Below, in pieces: positions 16,805 to 23,346 of a stretch of DNA of 64,000 nt (its first letter is position 1; every line of letters starts with the position of its first letter). The DNA comes from UBA7430 sp002478765 (GTDB lineage: Bacteria; Bacteroidota; Bacteroidia; Flavobacteriales; UBA7430): contig CALSTU010000004.1 of the NCBI GenBank assembly GCA_943789355.1, positions 658,971 through 722,970 of the forward strand, written 5' to 3'. The notes beneath the pieces are model-generated. The model was not told the origin of the DNA. It was given only the letters and a program-made list of their open reading frames with translations, and ran no database searches. The translations under genes were made by a program, and so were the position numbers.

Positions 16805-17426
16805 TAGAATTTTTATAAACGAAAGTGTATTAATATTAGCTAGTTTTGAATCTGACATCGACACGATCGAAGTGGCTGAATGTCAGGACTATTCAGGTAT
16901 ATCATCTCTCGATGATGCCCTTTCTAAACTCCAAAAACAAGCGGTTACGTCTTTGCTTTTACGTGCAAAAGATTTGAGTTCGCTTTGGAGTGATTTTAGA
17001 GCTCGCTATAAACTTATTGATGCGGCAGGAGGTGTGCTTGTGAATTCTAAGTCTGAAGTTTTGTGGATGCGAAGAAACGATTGTTGGGATTTGCCAAAAG
17101 GGAAAGTTGAGTTAGGGGAAACGACTGAGGTAGCTGCAGTTAGGGAGGTAGAAGAGGAGTGTTCGGTACAAGGTGTTGTTCGCGGAGCACTTCTGGGGCT
17201 TACTTACCATACCTACCCCCACAAAGGAGAAGAGGTTTTGAAAACATCGTATTGGTATGCTATGAGCTGTGAGGGTAAACAATCCTTGAAGCCTCAAATT
17301 GAAGAAGGCATCACCGAAGTATTATGGGTTAATAAAGAAACTCATTTGGAATTTATGAAGCGCACATATCCATCTATAACTGAACTCCTGATGCGAGAAA
17401 AGGTGCAGTGTTTCCTTGGTTTTTGA
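16800..17426 (+). CDS. NUDIX hydrolase domain protein
   Basis: Hydrolyses a nucleoside diphosphate linked to another moiety; substrate unknown; cytoplasmic. An N-terminal extension of about 65 residues (MYRIFINESVLILASF) precedes the NUDIX fold. The Nudix box is GKVELGETTEVAAVREVEEE followed by CSV (about residues 101-123). The consensus G after the EExx is Ser here, while the metal-binding Glu residues are intact. Length 208 matches the Bacteroidota family found beside pyrE. Its start is 7 bp from pyrE in the opposite direction, and its 3' end overlaps the convergent coaD gene by 53 bp, so it has almost no private flanking DNA. Confidence 0.9.
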   Translation: MYRIFINESVLILASFESDIDTIEVAECQDYSGISSLDDALSKLQKQAVTSLLLRAKDLSSLWSDFRARYKLIDAAGGVLVNSKSEVLWMRRNDCWDLPKGKVELGETTEVAAVREVEEECSVQGVVRGALLGLTYHTYPHKGEEVLKTSYWYAMSCEGKQSLKPQIEEGITEVLWVNKETHLEFMKRTYPSITELLMREKVQCFLGF

Positions 17427-17832
17427 TGATGTCTCGGATGCTAGTTGATGAGATTGCAGCCCATTTTGGTGCGGTGTTTAAATAAAGCGTTTCAATGTTA
17501 GGAGCCATTTCTTGATTCATGAGCGCGATGCTTTTTTCGTATTCATAATCGTTTGAGTTCCGAAGCCCACGGAGGATGAAATTAGCCTCGTGTTTCTCAG
17601 AAGCTTTTACGGTTAAGCCCTCGTAACTCACCACCTTAATTTGAGGGTAATCTGCAAAGGTATTTTTGATCCACTCCAATCTTTGATCGATAGAAAACAT
17701 ATAGCTTTTGGATGAATTTACGCCCAAAGCAACAACGATTTCGTCAAATAAGGGTAATGCTCTGAGGACGATATCTTCGTGTCCTCTGCTGATGGGGTCA
17801 AAGGATCCCGGGAAAAATGCGATTCGTTTCAT
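17374..17832 (-). CDS. coaD: Phosphopantetheine adenylyltransferase
   Basis: Fourth step of coenzyme A synthesis: transfers AMP from ATP to 4'-phosphopantetheine. The protein begins MKRIAFFPGSFDPISRGHED; the nucleotidyltransferase (T/H)xGH motif appears as SRGH, with a Ser in place of the usual Thr. RGLRNSNDYEYEKSIALMNQ carries the substrate-binding Arg, and the late ISSTSIRD loop binds ATP. At 152 residues it has the normal length. The last 53 bp overlap the convergent NUDIX gene's 3' end. Upstream are a 43-codon hydrophobic open frame and rsmD on the same strand. Confidence 0.95.
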   Translation of the reverse strand: MKRIAFFPGSFDPISRGHEDIVLRALPLFDEIVVALGVNSSKSYMFSIDQRLEWIKNTFADYPQIKVVSYEGLTVKASEKHEANFILRGLRNSNDYEYEKSIALMNQEMAPNIETLYLNTAPKWAAISSTSIRDIIKNQGNTAPFLASGVQL

Positions 17833-17863
17833 CTTTTGATATTGAGTAGGGCAAGTTAAAGAT

Positions 17864-17995
17864 TTATTTGGAGTTCATGAAAAGGAATGTGATGCAGCCT
17901 ATGTAGAATGGCAATAGCTCAGCATAAAGAAGGTTGGACTCGATTGTGTTTTGAAAAAGTAAAGCAAGTAAATTTCCGGTACAAAGAAAGTTCAA
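17864..17995 (-). CDS. Possible small hydrophobic ORF or gene remnant between rsmD and coaD
   Basis: Short open frame with a TTG start overlapping the rsmD stop codon, encoding 43 residues, largely hydrophobic (LCTGNLLALLFQN, then LLPFYIGCITFLFMNSK). It looks like one or two membrane helices. It may be a translationally coupled micro-protein or the leftover C-terminus of a lost membrane protein. I do not recognise a family, and there is no ATG before the last four codons. Low confidence. Confidence 0.2.
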   Translation of the reverse strand: MNFLCTGNLLALLFQNTIESNLLYAELLPFYIGCITFLFMNSK

Positions 17996-18540
17996 TCCTC
18001 TGAGTTAGGGCATTCAAAAAAACTAAAGTTTACATTGCCATACCGCCGCTTTTCGGTAAAGTTAGCTTGGTCTTCAAAGTTTTGTTCTTTGGGGTGTTCG
18101 ATGATGAGCATCCCAAAACTTGAAAGGATGTTTTTTTCAAATACAAGGGCTATAATTTCATTTAAGCCTTCCATGTCAAAGGGAGCGTCTGCAAAAATGA
18201 TGTCGTATTTTTGATTGTGTTTGCTCAAAAATTCAAAGACATCTGCTTGAATCGGGTTGATGGAATCAAAACCCAATTCGCCGGCAGTCTTTTCGATAAA
18301 TCGAATGCAGTGAAAGTTTTTGTCAACGCTCAGAATTTGTTCTGAACCTCGAGATGCAAATTCATAGCTGATATTCCCGGTGCCACTAAAAAGGTCAAGT
18401 ACTGTAATTTCATCAAAATAATAACGATTGTTCAAAATGTTAAACAGACTCTCCTTGGCCATATCTGTGGTTGGGCGAACGGGTAAGTTCTTGGGAGCTG
18501 TAATCCGTTTGCTTTTGTGGGATCCGCTTATGATGCGCAT
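17992..18540 (-). CDS. rsmD: 16S rRNA (guanine966-N2)-methyltransferase RsmD family
   Basis: S-adenosylmethionine-dependent methyltransferase of 16S rRNA. It begins MRIISGSHKSKRITAPKN and continues VRPTTDMAKESLFNIL, the family signature. The SAM-binding motif is VLDLFSGTGNISYEFASRG. The catalytic motif IV reads DIIFADAPFDM: the usual DPPY/DPPF has Ala at the first Pro. Length 182 is typical. It overlaps the upstream DUF3822 gene by 13 bp, a pairing common in Bacteroidota, so translation is probably coupled. Confidence 0.92.
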   Translation of the reverse strand: MRIISGSHKSKRITAPKNLPVRPTTDMAKESLFNILNNRYYFDEITVLDLFSGTGNISYEFASRGSEQILSVDKNFHCIRFIEKTAGELGFDSINPIQADVFEFLSKHNQKYDIIFADAPFDMEGLNEIIALVFEKNILSSFGMLIIEHPKEQNFEDQANFTEKRRYGNVNFSFFECPNSED

Positions 18541-19403
18541 AGGTGCTGATTCAAGAGTTTGTAGTAGTGATGTTCTTGTACCTCATCGAATACAAAACTG
18601 TACGTGTAGTTTGGGTTTCTTTTGGTGAAATGAATGTTTCGAACATATCGGTACAATAACTTGTAAACTTCCGACTCCTGTTCAATCTCACCGAGAAGAA
18701 CGAGTGGGGTTTGGTCGGGGTTTATAGCCAATTGTTCAAAGGTGAACAACAAGTAATAAACCAAGTCAGCAGAAGTTTTGTAAGTGAAACTGTTGAAAAA
18801 TAGAAGCTTTTTTCCGTGGAGTACTGTAAGTTCAAAGTAATTGTTCTGAATGGATAGATATACCTTCTCTTCTTCTTGCAGTTTAAATTGTTGAATCAGA
18901 CTTTCTATAAGGATACTGCTATCGTGATTCCATTTAGCTTTTGGGAAGTTCTTGTTGAAACAACGCTCCAAGACTTCAGGGATTACGTAGGAATTGTATG
19001 CTTTAATAGATGCGAGCCAATCGCTACTTTCGTTTTCATTCTGCAGTATTGGCTGGTTGAATTTTAAAATTTCTTTCCCATCAGACTCCACATATAGTGC
19101 CTCAGGAGTAAGTGTGTTCATGGTGTCTGCTATTGAAATTGAGGTGGATGCAAAACGTTGTTGAAGTAATTTTTGTTTTGCAATAATCCGGTCGATTTCA
19201 TGAGCAAGGTGATTCGGAGCATTGTTACTTTGAATGTCGTAATATTCTAGAGCAATATATTTTTGCGTGGGAATGTTTAGGATGGCAAAGGAAAATCCAT
19301 CCAAACGAATTTGTATGGATAAATGACAAGAGTCGGATTCATTTAGCTCCAGGTGGGGGTCGATGTGGCTAAGTGTTGCTTCGATTTTATTCCCAGTTAC
19401 CAT
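18528..19403 (-). CDS. DUF3822 family protein
   Basis: Protein of unknown function conserved in Bacteroidota next to rsmD. It resembles an actin/ASKHA-type fold in family descriptions (from memory), but no catalytic motif is obvious here. Visible traits: no signal peptide and no membrane helix, an acidic N-terminal half (HIDPHLELNESDSC), and the conserved-looking segments FSFAILNIPTQKYIALEYYD and LLFFNSFTYKTSADLVYYLL. Length 291 fits the family. It overlaps rsmD downstream by 13 bp and the upstream membrane-protein gene by 17 bp, forming a compact three-gene operon on the minus strand. Confidence 0.82.
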   Translation of the reverse strand: MVTGNKIEATLSHIDPHLELNESDSCHLSIQIRLDGFSFAILNIPTQKYIALEYYDIQSNNAPNHLAHEIDRIIAKQKLLQQRFASTSISIADTMNTLTPEALYVESDGKEILKFNQPILQNENESSDWLASIKAYNSYVIPEVLERCFNKNFPKAKWNHDSSILIESLIQQFKLQEEEKVYLSIQNNYFELTVLHGKKLLFFNSFTYKTSADLVYYLLFTFEQLAINPDQTPLVLLGEIEQESEVYKLLYRYVRNIHFTKRNPNYTYSFVFDEVQEHHYYKLLNQHLCAS

Positions 19404-19977
19404 TAATTTTTGCAGAGTTCATCGAACCGACAACGAGATCTTTTGCTGTATTCTTTACCAAATCATCATCCAATCCATTGAGGTAATCTTCTTTGGGAAC
19501 TCTAGCTTCAAATACTTGTACGTTAAGATTTCCTGAATTTATTCTGCCCGCTCTGAGCTGAATTTCAGAGCCATTCCCGTGAGGGATGAATCGTAAGTTT
19601 TCAAGCGTGTAATTGGACCCAAAAATAGAATCTTTGATACTTACAAATCCCAGAGTATCGGTGAACGTAGTGTCTTTGAGTTGGAACTCTCTGTAGACTT
19701 CGTTGTAATATTTTAATTCTTCATCGCGACGCTGAACGATTGTAAATTTACCCGTATCGATGAGTGGGATCAATTCGTTGAAGTTTCGAGCATAAATTCG
19801 GTTGACTTCTTTGAAAGCAATTTGTGCTTTTCGCACGTCTTTTAAGCGTTCAATGACATCTACAGATCGGATTTCTTTTTCTTTATTGAAGCGAATTGGA
19901 TTCATGATGGTGCTGTACAATGCGAAGCCTAATGCAGCTACCAAAACCCATAACCCGATGTGAATTCTTTTTTCCAT
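19387..19977 (-). CDS. Membrane-anchored protein of unknown function upstream of DUF3822-rsmD
   Basis: Not assigned to a named family with certainty. From the ATG at 19975-19977 it is 196 residues: MEKRIHIGLWVLVAALGFAL gives one N-terminal transmembrane anchor, then a soluble, mostly helical-then-beta periplasmic part (LKDVRKAQIAFKEVNRIYAR is conserved in appearance). The single N-terminal helix followed by a long alpha segment recalls pseudopilin-like proteins, but there is no clear prepilin cleavage site. An in-frame upstream Met would add 8 residues that run into the -7 box, so I use the later start. It heads an operon with DUF3822 and rsmD. Confidence 0.72.
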   Translation of the reverse strand: MEKRIHIGLWVLVAALGFALYSTIMNPIRFNKEKEIRSVDVIERLKDVRKAQIAFKEVNRIYARNFNELIPLIDTGKFTIVQRRDEELKYYNEVYREFQLKDTTFTDTLGFVSIKDSIFGSNYTLENLRFIPHGNGSEIQLRAGRINSGNLNVQVFEARVPKEDYLNGLDDDLVKNTAKDLVVGSMNSAKINGNWE

Positions 19978-19998
19978 ATTATTAATTATTGTTAGGTA

Positions 19999-20006
19999 CA
20001 AATCTA
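19999..20006 (-). promoter_or_regulatory. -7 box of the operon starting at 19977
   Basis: TAGATTTG on the minus strand, an exact TAnnTTTG match, 21 bp before the ATG. The divergent helicase box lies about 47 bp away on the other strand. Confidence 0.5.
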
Positions 20007-20047
20007 CAATTTTTTTGACGTAATCTCATTTTTTTTCAAGGTGTTGA

Positions 20048-21502
20048 ATGTGTATCTTTGCAACCTTGACATCAAGTACAGAAATAACCAACCTACAAGG
20101 AGATTTACTACGTAATTTCCCACACCAAGCTACTGCTGGGCAGATTCAGTGGGTGCATAATGTTGCTGGTTTTTTGTTGGATAGAGATCCACATCAAATT
20201 TTTGTTTTAAAAGGTTATGCCGGAACGGGTAAGACCTCGTTACTTCAAACACTAATGATGTCTTTGAGTAAATACAACCGAAAAGCTGTTTTATTGGCTC
20301 CTACCGGGAGAGCTGCAAAGGTAATGAGTGCTTACACCAAAAAGAAAGCATACACCATTCACAAGCATATTTACTATCCGAAATTAAAATCCGGCTCTTT
20401 AAGTTTTGAGTTGCAAAAAAATAAGGCTTCCAACACCATATATATAGTCGATGAAGCTTCTATGATCGGAAATCAATCGGATAGTGCATTTGGTGGTAAT
20501 GCCTTACTGGATGATTTGATACGTTTTTCCGATCAGGGTTTAAATTGTAAAGTTTTGTTGATCGGAGATGTTGCTCAACTTCCACCTGTTGGATTGAGCT
20601 TGAGTCCTGCATTGATCCCAGAGGAGCTCAAATTGCGATATTTTAAGGAGGTATTTCACGTGGAGCTTCGAGAAGTTGTTCGTCAAGCGAAATCTTCGGG
20701 TATTTTAAAGAATGCCACGTCAATAAGACAATTATTGGAGCTTGATCAAGATCGGTTTAAGCCGAAATTTGAATTGTATCCTGATGTTGTTCGCATTGCT
20801 GAAAAGCAAGATTTAGAAGACGCGCTAAATACAGCCTATTCATCCCAATCTATAGAGGATTCTGTGGTTGTGTTGCGGTCGAATAAACGAGCTAATGTAT
20901 ACAATCAACAGATTCGAAATCGAATACTTTGGTATGAAGACGAGATTACCTCTGGGGACCATTTGATGGTTGTGAAGAACAATTATTTTTGTTTGCCCAA
21001 AGAATCCAAAGCAGGGTTTATAGCAAATGGAGATCAAATAGTTGTGAAGCGTATCATAACTACGGAAGAACGTCACGGTTTTCGCTTTGCAAAAGCGGAG
21101 GTCAATCTAATAGATTACCCCGATGAACCTGAATTTGAAACGTATTTACTTCTTGATTGTATTTATGTAGATCGCCCATCCATGAGCTATGAGGATGGCA
21201 ACCGATTGTATAAATCTATCGAACGTGACTATGCGCACATCAAAACGAAGTACAAACGCTTCCAGGCCATAAAGACGGATCCGTATTTTAACGCACTTCA
21301 GGTGAAATTTGCGTACGCTATAACTTGTCATAAAGCCCAAGGGGGGCAGTGGAAAAATGTATTCATTGAGCAAGGGTACCTTCCCGAAGACAGTGTCGAT
21401 AAAGAATATTTAAGATGGTTGTATACTGCTTTCACAAGAGGGGTAGATACTGTTTATTTAATTGGATTTAAACCAGAGTTTTTTGATGAAGAGATTGATT
21501 AG
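20048..21502 (+). CDS. RecD-like ATP-dependent DNA helicase (SF1B)
   Basis: Superfamily 1 helicase/exonuclease-V alpha-type protein; presumed role in DNA repair or recombination. Walker A is LKGYAGTGKTSLLQTL (about residues 57-72); Walker B appears as TIYIVDEASMIGN, motif III as LIGDVAQLPPVG, and the C-terminal UvrD-like 2A part has YAITCHKAQGGQW and LRWLYTAFTRGVDTVYLIG. Length 484 is usual for the short Bacteroidota RecD-like form. The start is uncertain: a TATCTTTG promoter box covers codons 2-5 after the ATG, and no other ATG precedes Walker A, so the TTG at 20066-20068 is a plausible true start (homology begins near LQGDLLRNFPHQAT). It overlaps the acyltransferase gene downstream by 17 bp. 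Confidence 0.9.
   Translation: MCIFATLTSSTEITNLQGDLLRNFPHQATAGQIQWVHNVAGFLLDRDPHQIFVLKGYAGTGKTSLLQTLMMSLSKYNRKAVLLAPTGRAAKVMSAYTKKKAYTIHKHIYYPKLKSGSLSFELQKNKASNTIYIVDEASMIGNQSDSAFGGNALLDDLIRFSDQGLNCKVLLIGDVAQLPPVGLSLSPALIPEELKLRYFKEVFHVELREVVRQAKSSGILKNATSIRQLLELDQDRFKPKFELYPDVVRIAEKQDLEDALNTAYSSQSIEDSVVVLRSNKRANVYNQQIRNRILWYEDEITSGDHLMVVKNNYFCLPKESKAGFIANGDQIVVKRIITTEERHGFRFAKAEVNLIDYPDEPEFETYLLLDCIYVDRPSMSYEDGNRLYKSIERDYAHIKTKYKRFQAIKTDPYFNALQVKFAYAITCHKAQGGQWKNVFIEQGYLPEDSVDKEYLRWLYTAFTRGVDTVYLIGFKPEFFDEEID
20053..20060 (+). promoter_or_regulatory. -7 box of the RecD-like helicase gene
   Basis: TATCTTTG, an exact TAnnTTTG match followed by CA. It falls inside the first codons after the ATG at 20048, so either that ATG is not the real start or the box is not used. 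Confidence 0.5.
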
Positions 21503-22040
21503 TAAGTGGTTTCTCGCTTTTATGGGTTGGGAAATGGTTGGTGAAGTACCAAAAGATGTGCGGAAAGCTGTACTCGTTTGTGCCCCGCATACCTCAAATT
21601 GGGATTTCCCTCTGGCTCTAGCCGCATTCAACATAATGGGCTTGAAGTTGAATTATTTTATTAAAAAAAGCTGGTTTTTTTTTCCAATGAATTTTTTCTT
21701 CAGATCTACAGGTGCTATTCCCGTTGATCGTACTAAAAAAGGAGGTATGGTTGAGTTGATGACTCAGGTGCTTAAAGATAGTGATGAGATGATTGTTGCA
21801 GTCCCTGCGGAAGGAACACGCTCTTGGGTGCCAAAGTGGAAAACGGGCTTTTATCATATGGCTACTGCGGCAAATGTTCCCGTTTTTATGGGTTTTGTGG
21901 ACTTTAAGAAAAAACATGTAGGATTTGGGCCGCCGTTAACCTTAACTGCAGATTTTGAAAAAGACATGTTGCACATTCAAGATTTCTTCAAGGATAAGAC
22001 GCCTAAATTTCCTGAAAAATACAATCCTAACATTTTTTAA
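21486..22040 (+). CDS. 1-acyl-sn-glycerol-3-phosphate acyltransferase-like (PlsC family)
   Basis: Membrane-associated acyltransferase that adds a fatty acyl chain to a lyso-lipid. The catalytic HX4D motif is in CAPHTSNWDFPLALA (about residues 36-50). FFFRSTGAIPVDR contains the substrate-binding region and VPAEGTRSWVPKWKTGFYHM the downstream EGTR block. I start at MKRLISKWFLAFMGWEM, inside the last codons of the helicase gene (overlap 17 bp); an upstream in-frame ATG would add 8 residues only. Length 184 is that of the small Bacteroidota PlsC-like proteins. The acyl acceptor is not known. Confidence 0.88.
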   Translation: MKRLISKWFLAFMGWEMVGEVPKDVRKAVLVCAPHTSNWDFPLALAAFNIMGLKLNYFIKKSWFFFPMNFFFRSTGAIPVDRTKKGGMVELMTQVLKDSDEMIVAVPAEGTRSWVPKWKTGFYHMATAANVPVFMGFVDFKKKHVGFGPPLTLTADFEKDMLHIQDFFKDKTPKFPEKYNPNIF

Positions 22041-22103
22041 GACAAGTTATAAGATTTTTAAAGTCCTGTAAATAAAGACTTTGAAGCCCTCAACAATACG
22101 CAA

Positions 22104-22120
22104 TTTAAATTAAGTCTAAA
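22104..22120. promoter_or_regulatory. Candidate iron-regulator operator, copy 1
   Basis: TTTAAATTAAGTCTAAA, an imperfect inverted repeat (TTTAnA / TnTAAA), upstream of the promoter. The same core recurs at 22173-22189 with identical flanks (AAGTCTAAATAAA). Fur or a DtxR-type regulator is the likely binder, by context only. Confidence 0.4.
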
Positions 22121-22135
22121 TAAATGAAATAATAC

Positions 22136-22166
22136 TTGTGGACTAAAAAATTATCGTTTAGATTTG
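22136..22166 (+). promoter_or_regulatory. Promoter of the iron-uptake operon
   Basis: TTG (22136-22138), 20-bp spacer, then TAGATTTG (22159-22166). Both elements and the spacing match the Flavobacteriales housekeeping promoter TTG-N17-23-TAnnTTTG. The ATG of the first gene is 41 bp downstream. Confidence 0.7.
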
Positions 22167-22172
22167 CCCTAA

Positions 22173-22189
22173 TTTAAAACAAGTCTAAA
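22173..22189. promoter_or_regulatory. Candidate iron-regulator operator, copy 2
   Basis: TTTAAAACAAGTCTAAA, immediately downstream of the -7 box and covering the expected transcription start, where a bound repressor would block initiation. Partner of the copy at 22104-22120. Confidence 0.45.
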
Positions 22190-22207
22190 TAAAGATAAAC
22201 TAAGAAA

Positions 22208-23299
22208 ATGAATTTTTTAAAACAAACTTTTACGTTCGTCGCCTTATCGACATTGGTTTTTCTCACCTCATGTGAGAAAGATGATAAGAATGCTGACCAG
22301 CTCACAAACCCTTCTTATGTAGTGCCTGAGACTTACAATTTTGAAAATGCCAGTTATGGGGGTCAAGAAGACCGATTGAATATGCTGGCTGAATTGGAAG
22401 CGTATTTAAAAACTGCGAATAGTGGTGGCGTCATTGATGCCACAAAGGCAAAAGCGATGTATGCAAATGACGGATACACATGGGAGTCTGATACTTTTGC
22501 TGTTGTTCAACCCACAAAAGACCTAAAGAGCAAGACGCATCCAGATCAGCAGGCGGAAGTTGAAGCTTTAATTGACCAGTTGGCTGATTTATCTGTAAAT
22601 GGAAGTTCAACAACTTCTTTGGATGGTTCTGATAAGACGTATTTATTTGATGAAAACGGTTTTGAGCCAATTCAATTGATCGCAAAAGGAATTATGGGTT
22701 CATGTTTTTACTTCCAAGGTACATCGAGCTATTTGAGTGATGCAAAAATGAATGTAGAAAACGATACTTTAGTAGAAGGGAAAGATTACACAAAGATGCA
22801 GCATCACTGGGATGAGGCTTTTGGTTACTTGGGTGCACCCGTCGCTTTTTCTGGGTCAAACACAAGCGGTGGTGTTTACTGGGGGAAATATGCTAAGAAA
22901 ACAAGTGTAGGGAGTTTAACGACTATTGATGACCTGATGCAAGCTTTCATTTCCGGAAGAGCTGCCATCAATAATAAAGATTACGATGCTCGTGATAAAG
23001 CCATCGGTGTCGTTCGCGCACAATGGGAAATGATTCCGGTTGCTTCTGCACTTCATTACCTAAACGGTGCAATTGCTGATGTTGCTGACGCGGCACTTAG
23101 AAATCACAAATTATCCGAAGCGATTGCTTTTACATCTGCATTGAAATACAACAGTGAATCAAGCATTTCCGCTTCACAAGTAGATGCAATCATCGCAGCT
23201 TTAGGAGCCAACTTAAACGAAGTAACAGCTGAACAAATAGGTGAGGCTCGAACACTTTTAGCTGAGGCATTTAACATTACCAATGCCTCTGAATTTTAA
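22208..23299 (+). CDS. DUF4856 family surface lipoprotein, iron-uptake operon
   Basis: First gene of the iron-uptake operon. Lipoprotein signal MNFLKQTFTFVALSTLVFLT with lipobox LTSC; the residues after the Cys are EKDD, a match to the K-(D/E)2 lipoprotein export signal of Bacteroidota, so it is probably surface exposed. The body is a helical DUF4856 domain (YVVPETYNFENASYGG, GSCFYFQGTSSYLSD, HHWDEAFGYLGAP). DUF4856 and imelysin-like proteins occur together in iron-regulated loci; a role in binding iron or a carrier is inferred. A strong hairpin terminator lies between this gene and the next, so this product may be made in excess over the rest of the operon. Confidence 0.9.
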   Translation: MNFLKQTFTFVALSTLVFLTSCEKDDKNADQLTNPSYVVPETYNFENASYGGQEDRLNMLAELEAYLKTANSGGVIDATKAKAMYANDGYTWESDTFAVVQPTKDLKSKTHPDQQAEVEALIDQLADLSVNGSSTTSLDGSDKTYLFDENGFEPIQLIAKGIMGSCFYFQGTSSYLSDAKMNVENDTLVEGKDYTKMQHHWDEAFGYLGAPVAFSGSNTSGGVYWGKYAKKTSVGSLTTIDDLMQAFISGRAAINNKDYDARDKAIGVVRAQWEMIPVASALHYLNGAIADVADAALRNHKLSEAIAFTSALKYNSESSISASQVDAIIAALGANLNEVTAEQIGEARTLLAEAFNITNASEF

Positions 23300-23315
23300 T
23301 AACGATATATAAAGT

Positions 23316-23343
23316 AGCCACCTGCGGAAGCAGGTGGCTTTTT
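23316..23343 (+). terminator. Intercistronic hairpin terminator/attenuator
   Basis: AGCCACCTGC-GGAA-GCAGGTGGCT: a perfect 10-bp, GC-rich stem with a tetraloop, followed by a T-run. It ends 3 bp before the ATG of the imelysin gene. It should stop most transcripts after the first gene and, in read-through mRNA, fold next to the start codon. Confidence 0.8.
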
Positions 23344-23346
23344 ACT

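Noticed and set aside
16793..16864. Longer N-terminus for PyrE (extra 24 residues)
   Set aside because: The extension does not resemble PyrE and runs through the start region of the divergent NUDIX gene; the inner ATG gives the standard length.
17833..17991. Possible tRNA or small RNA between coaD and rsmD
   Set aside because: No cloverleaf arms or CCA-proximal pairing could be drawn; only the weak hydrophobic open frame is worth noting.
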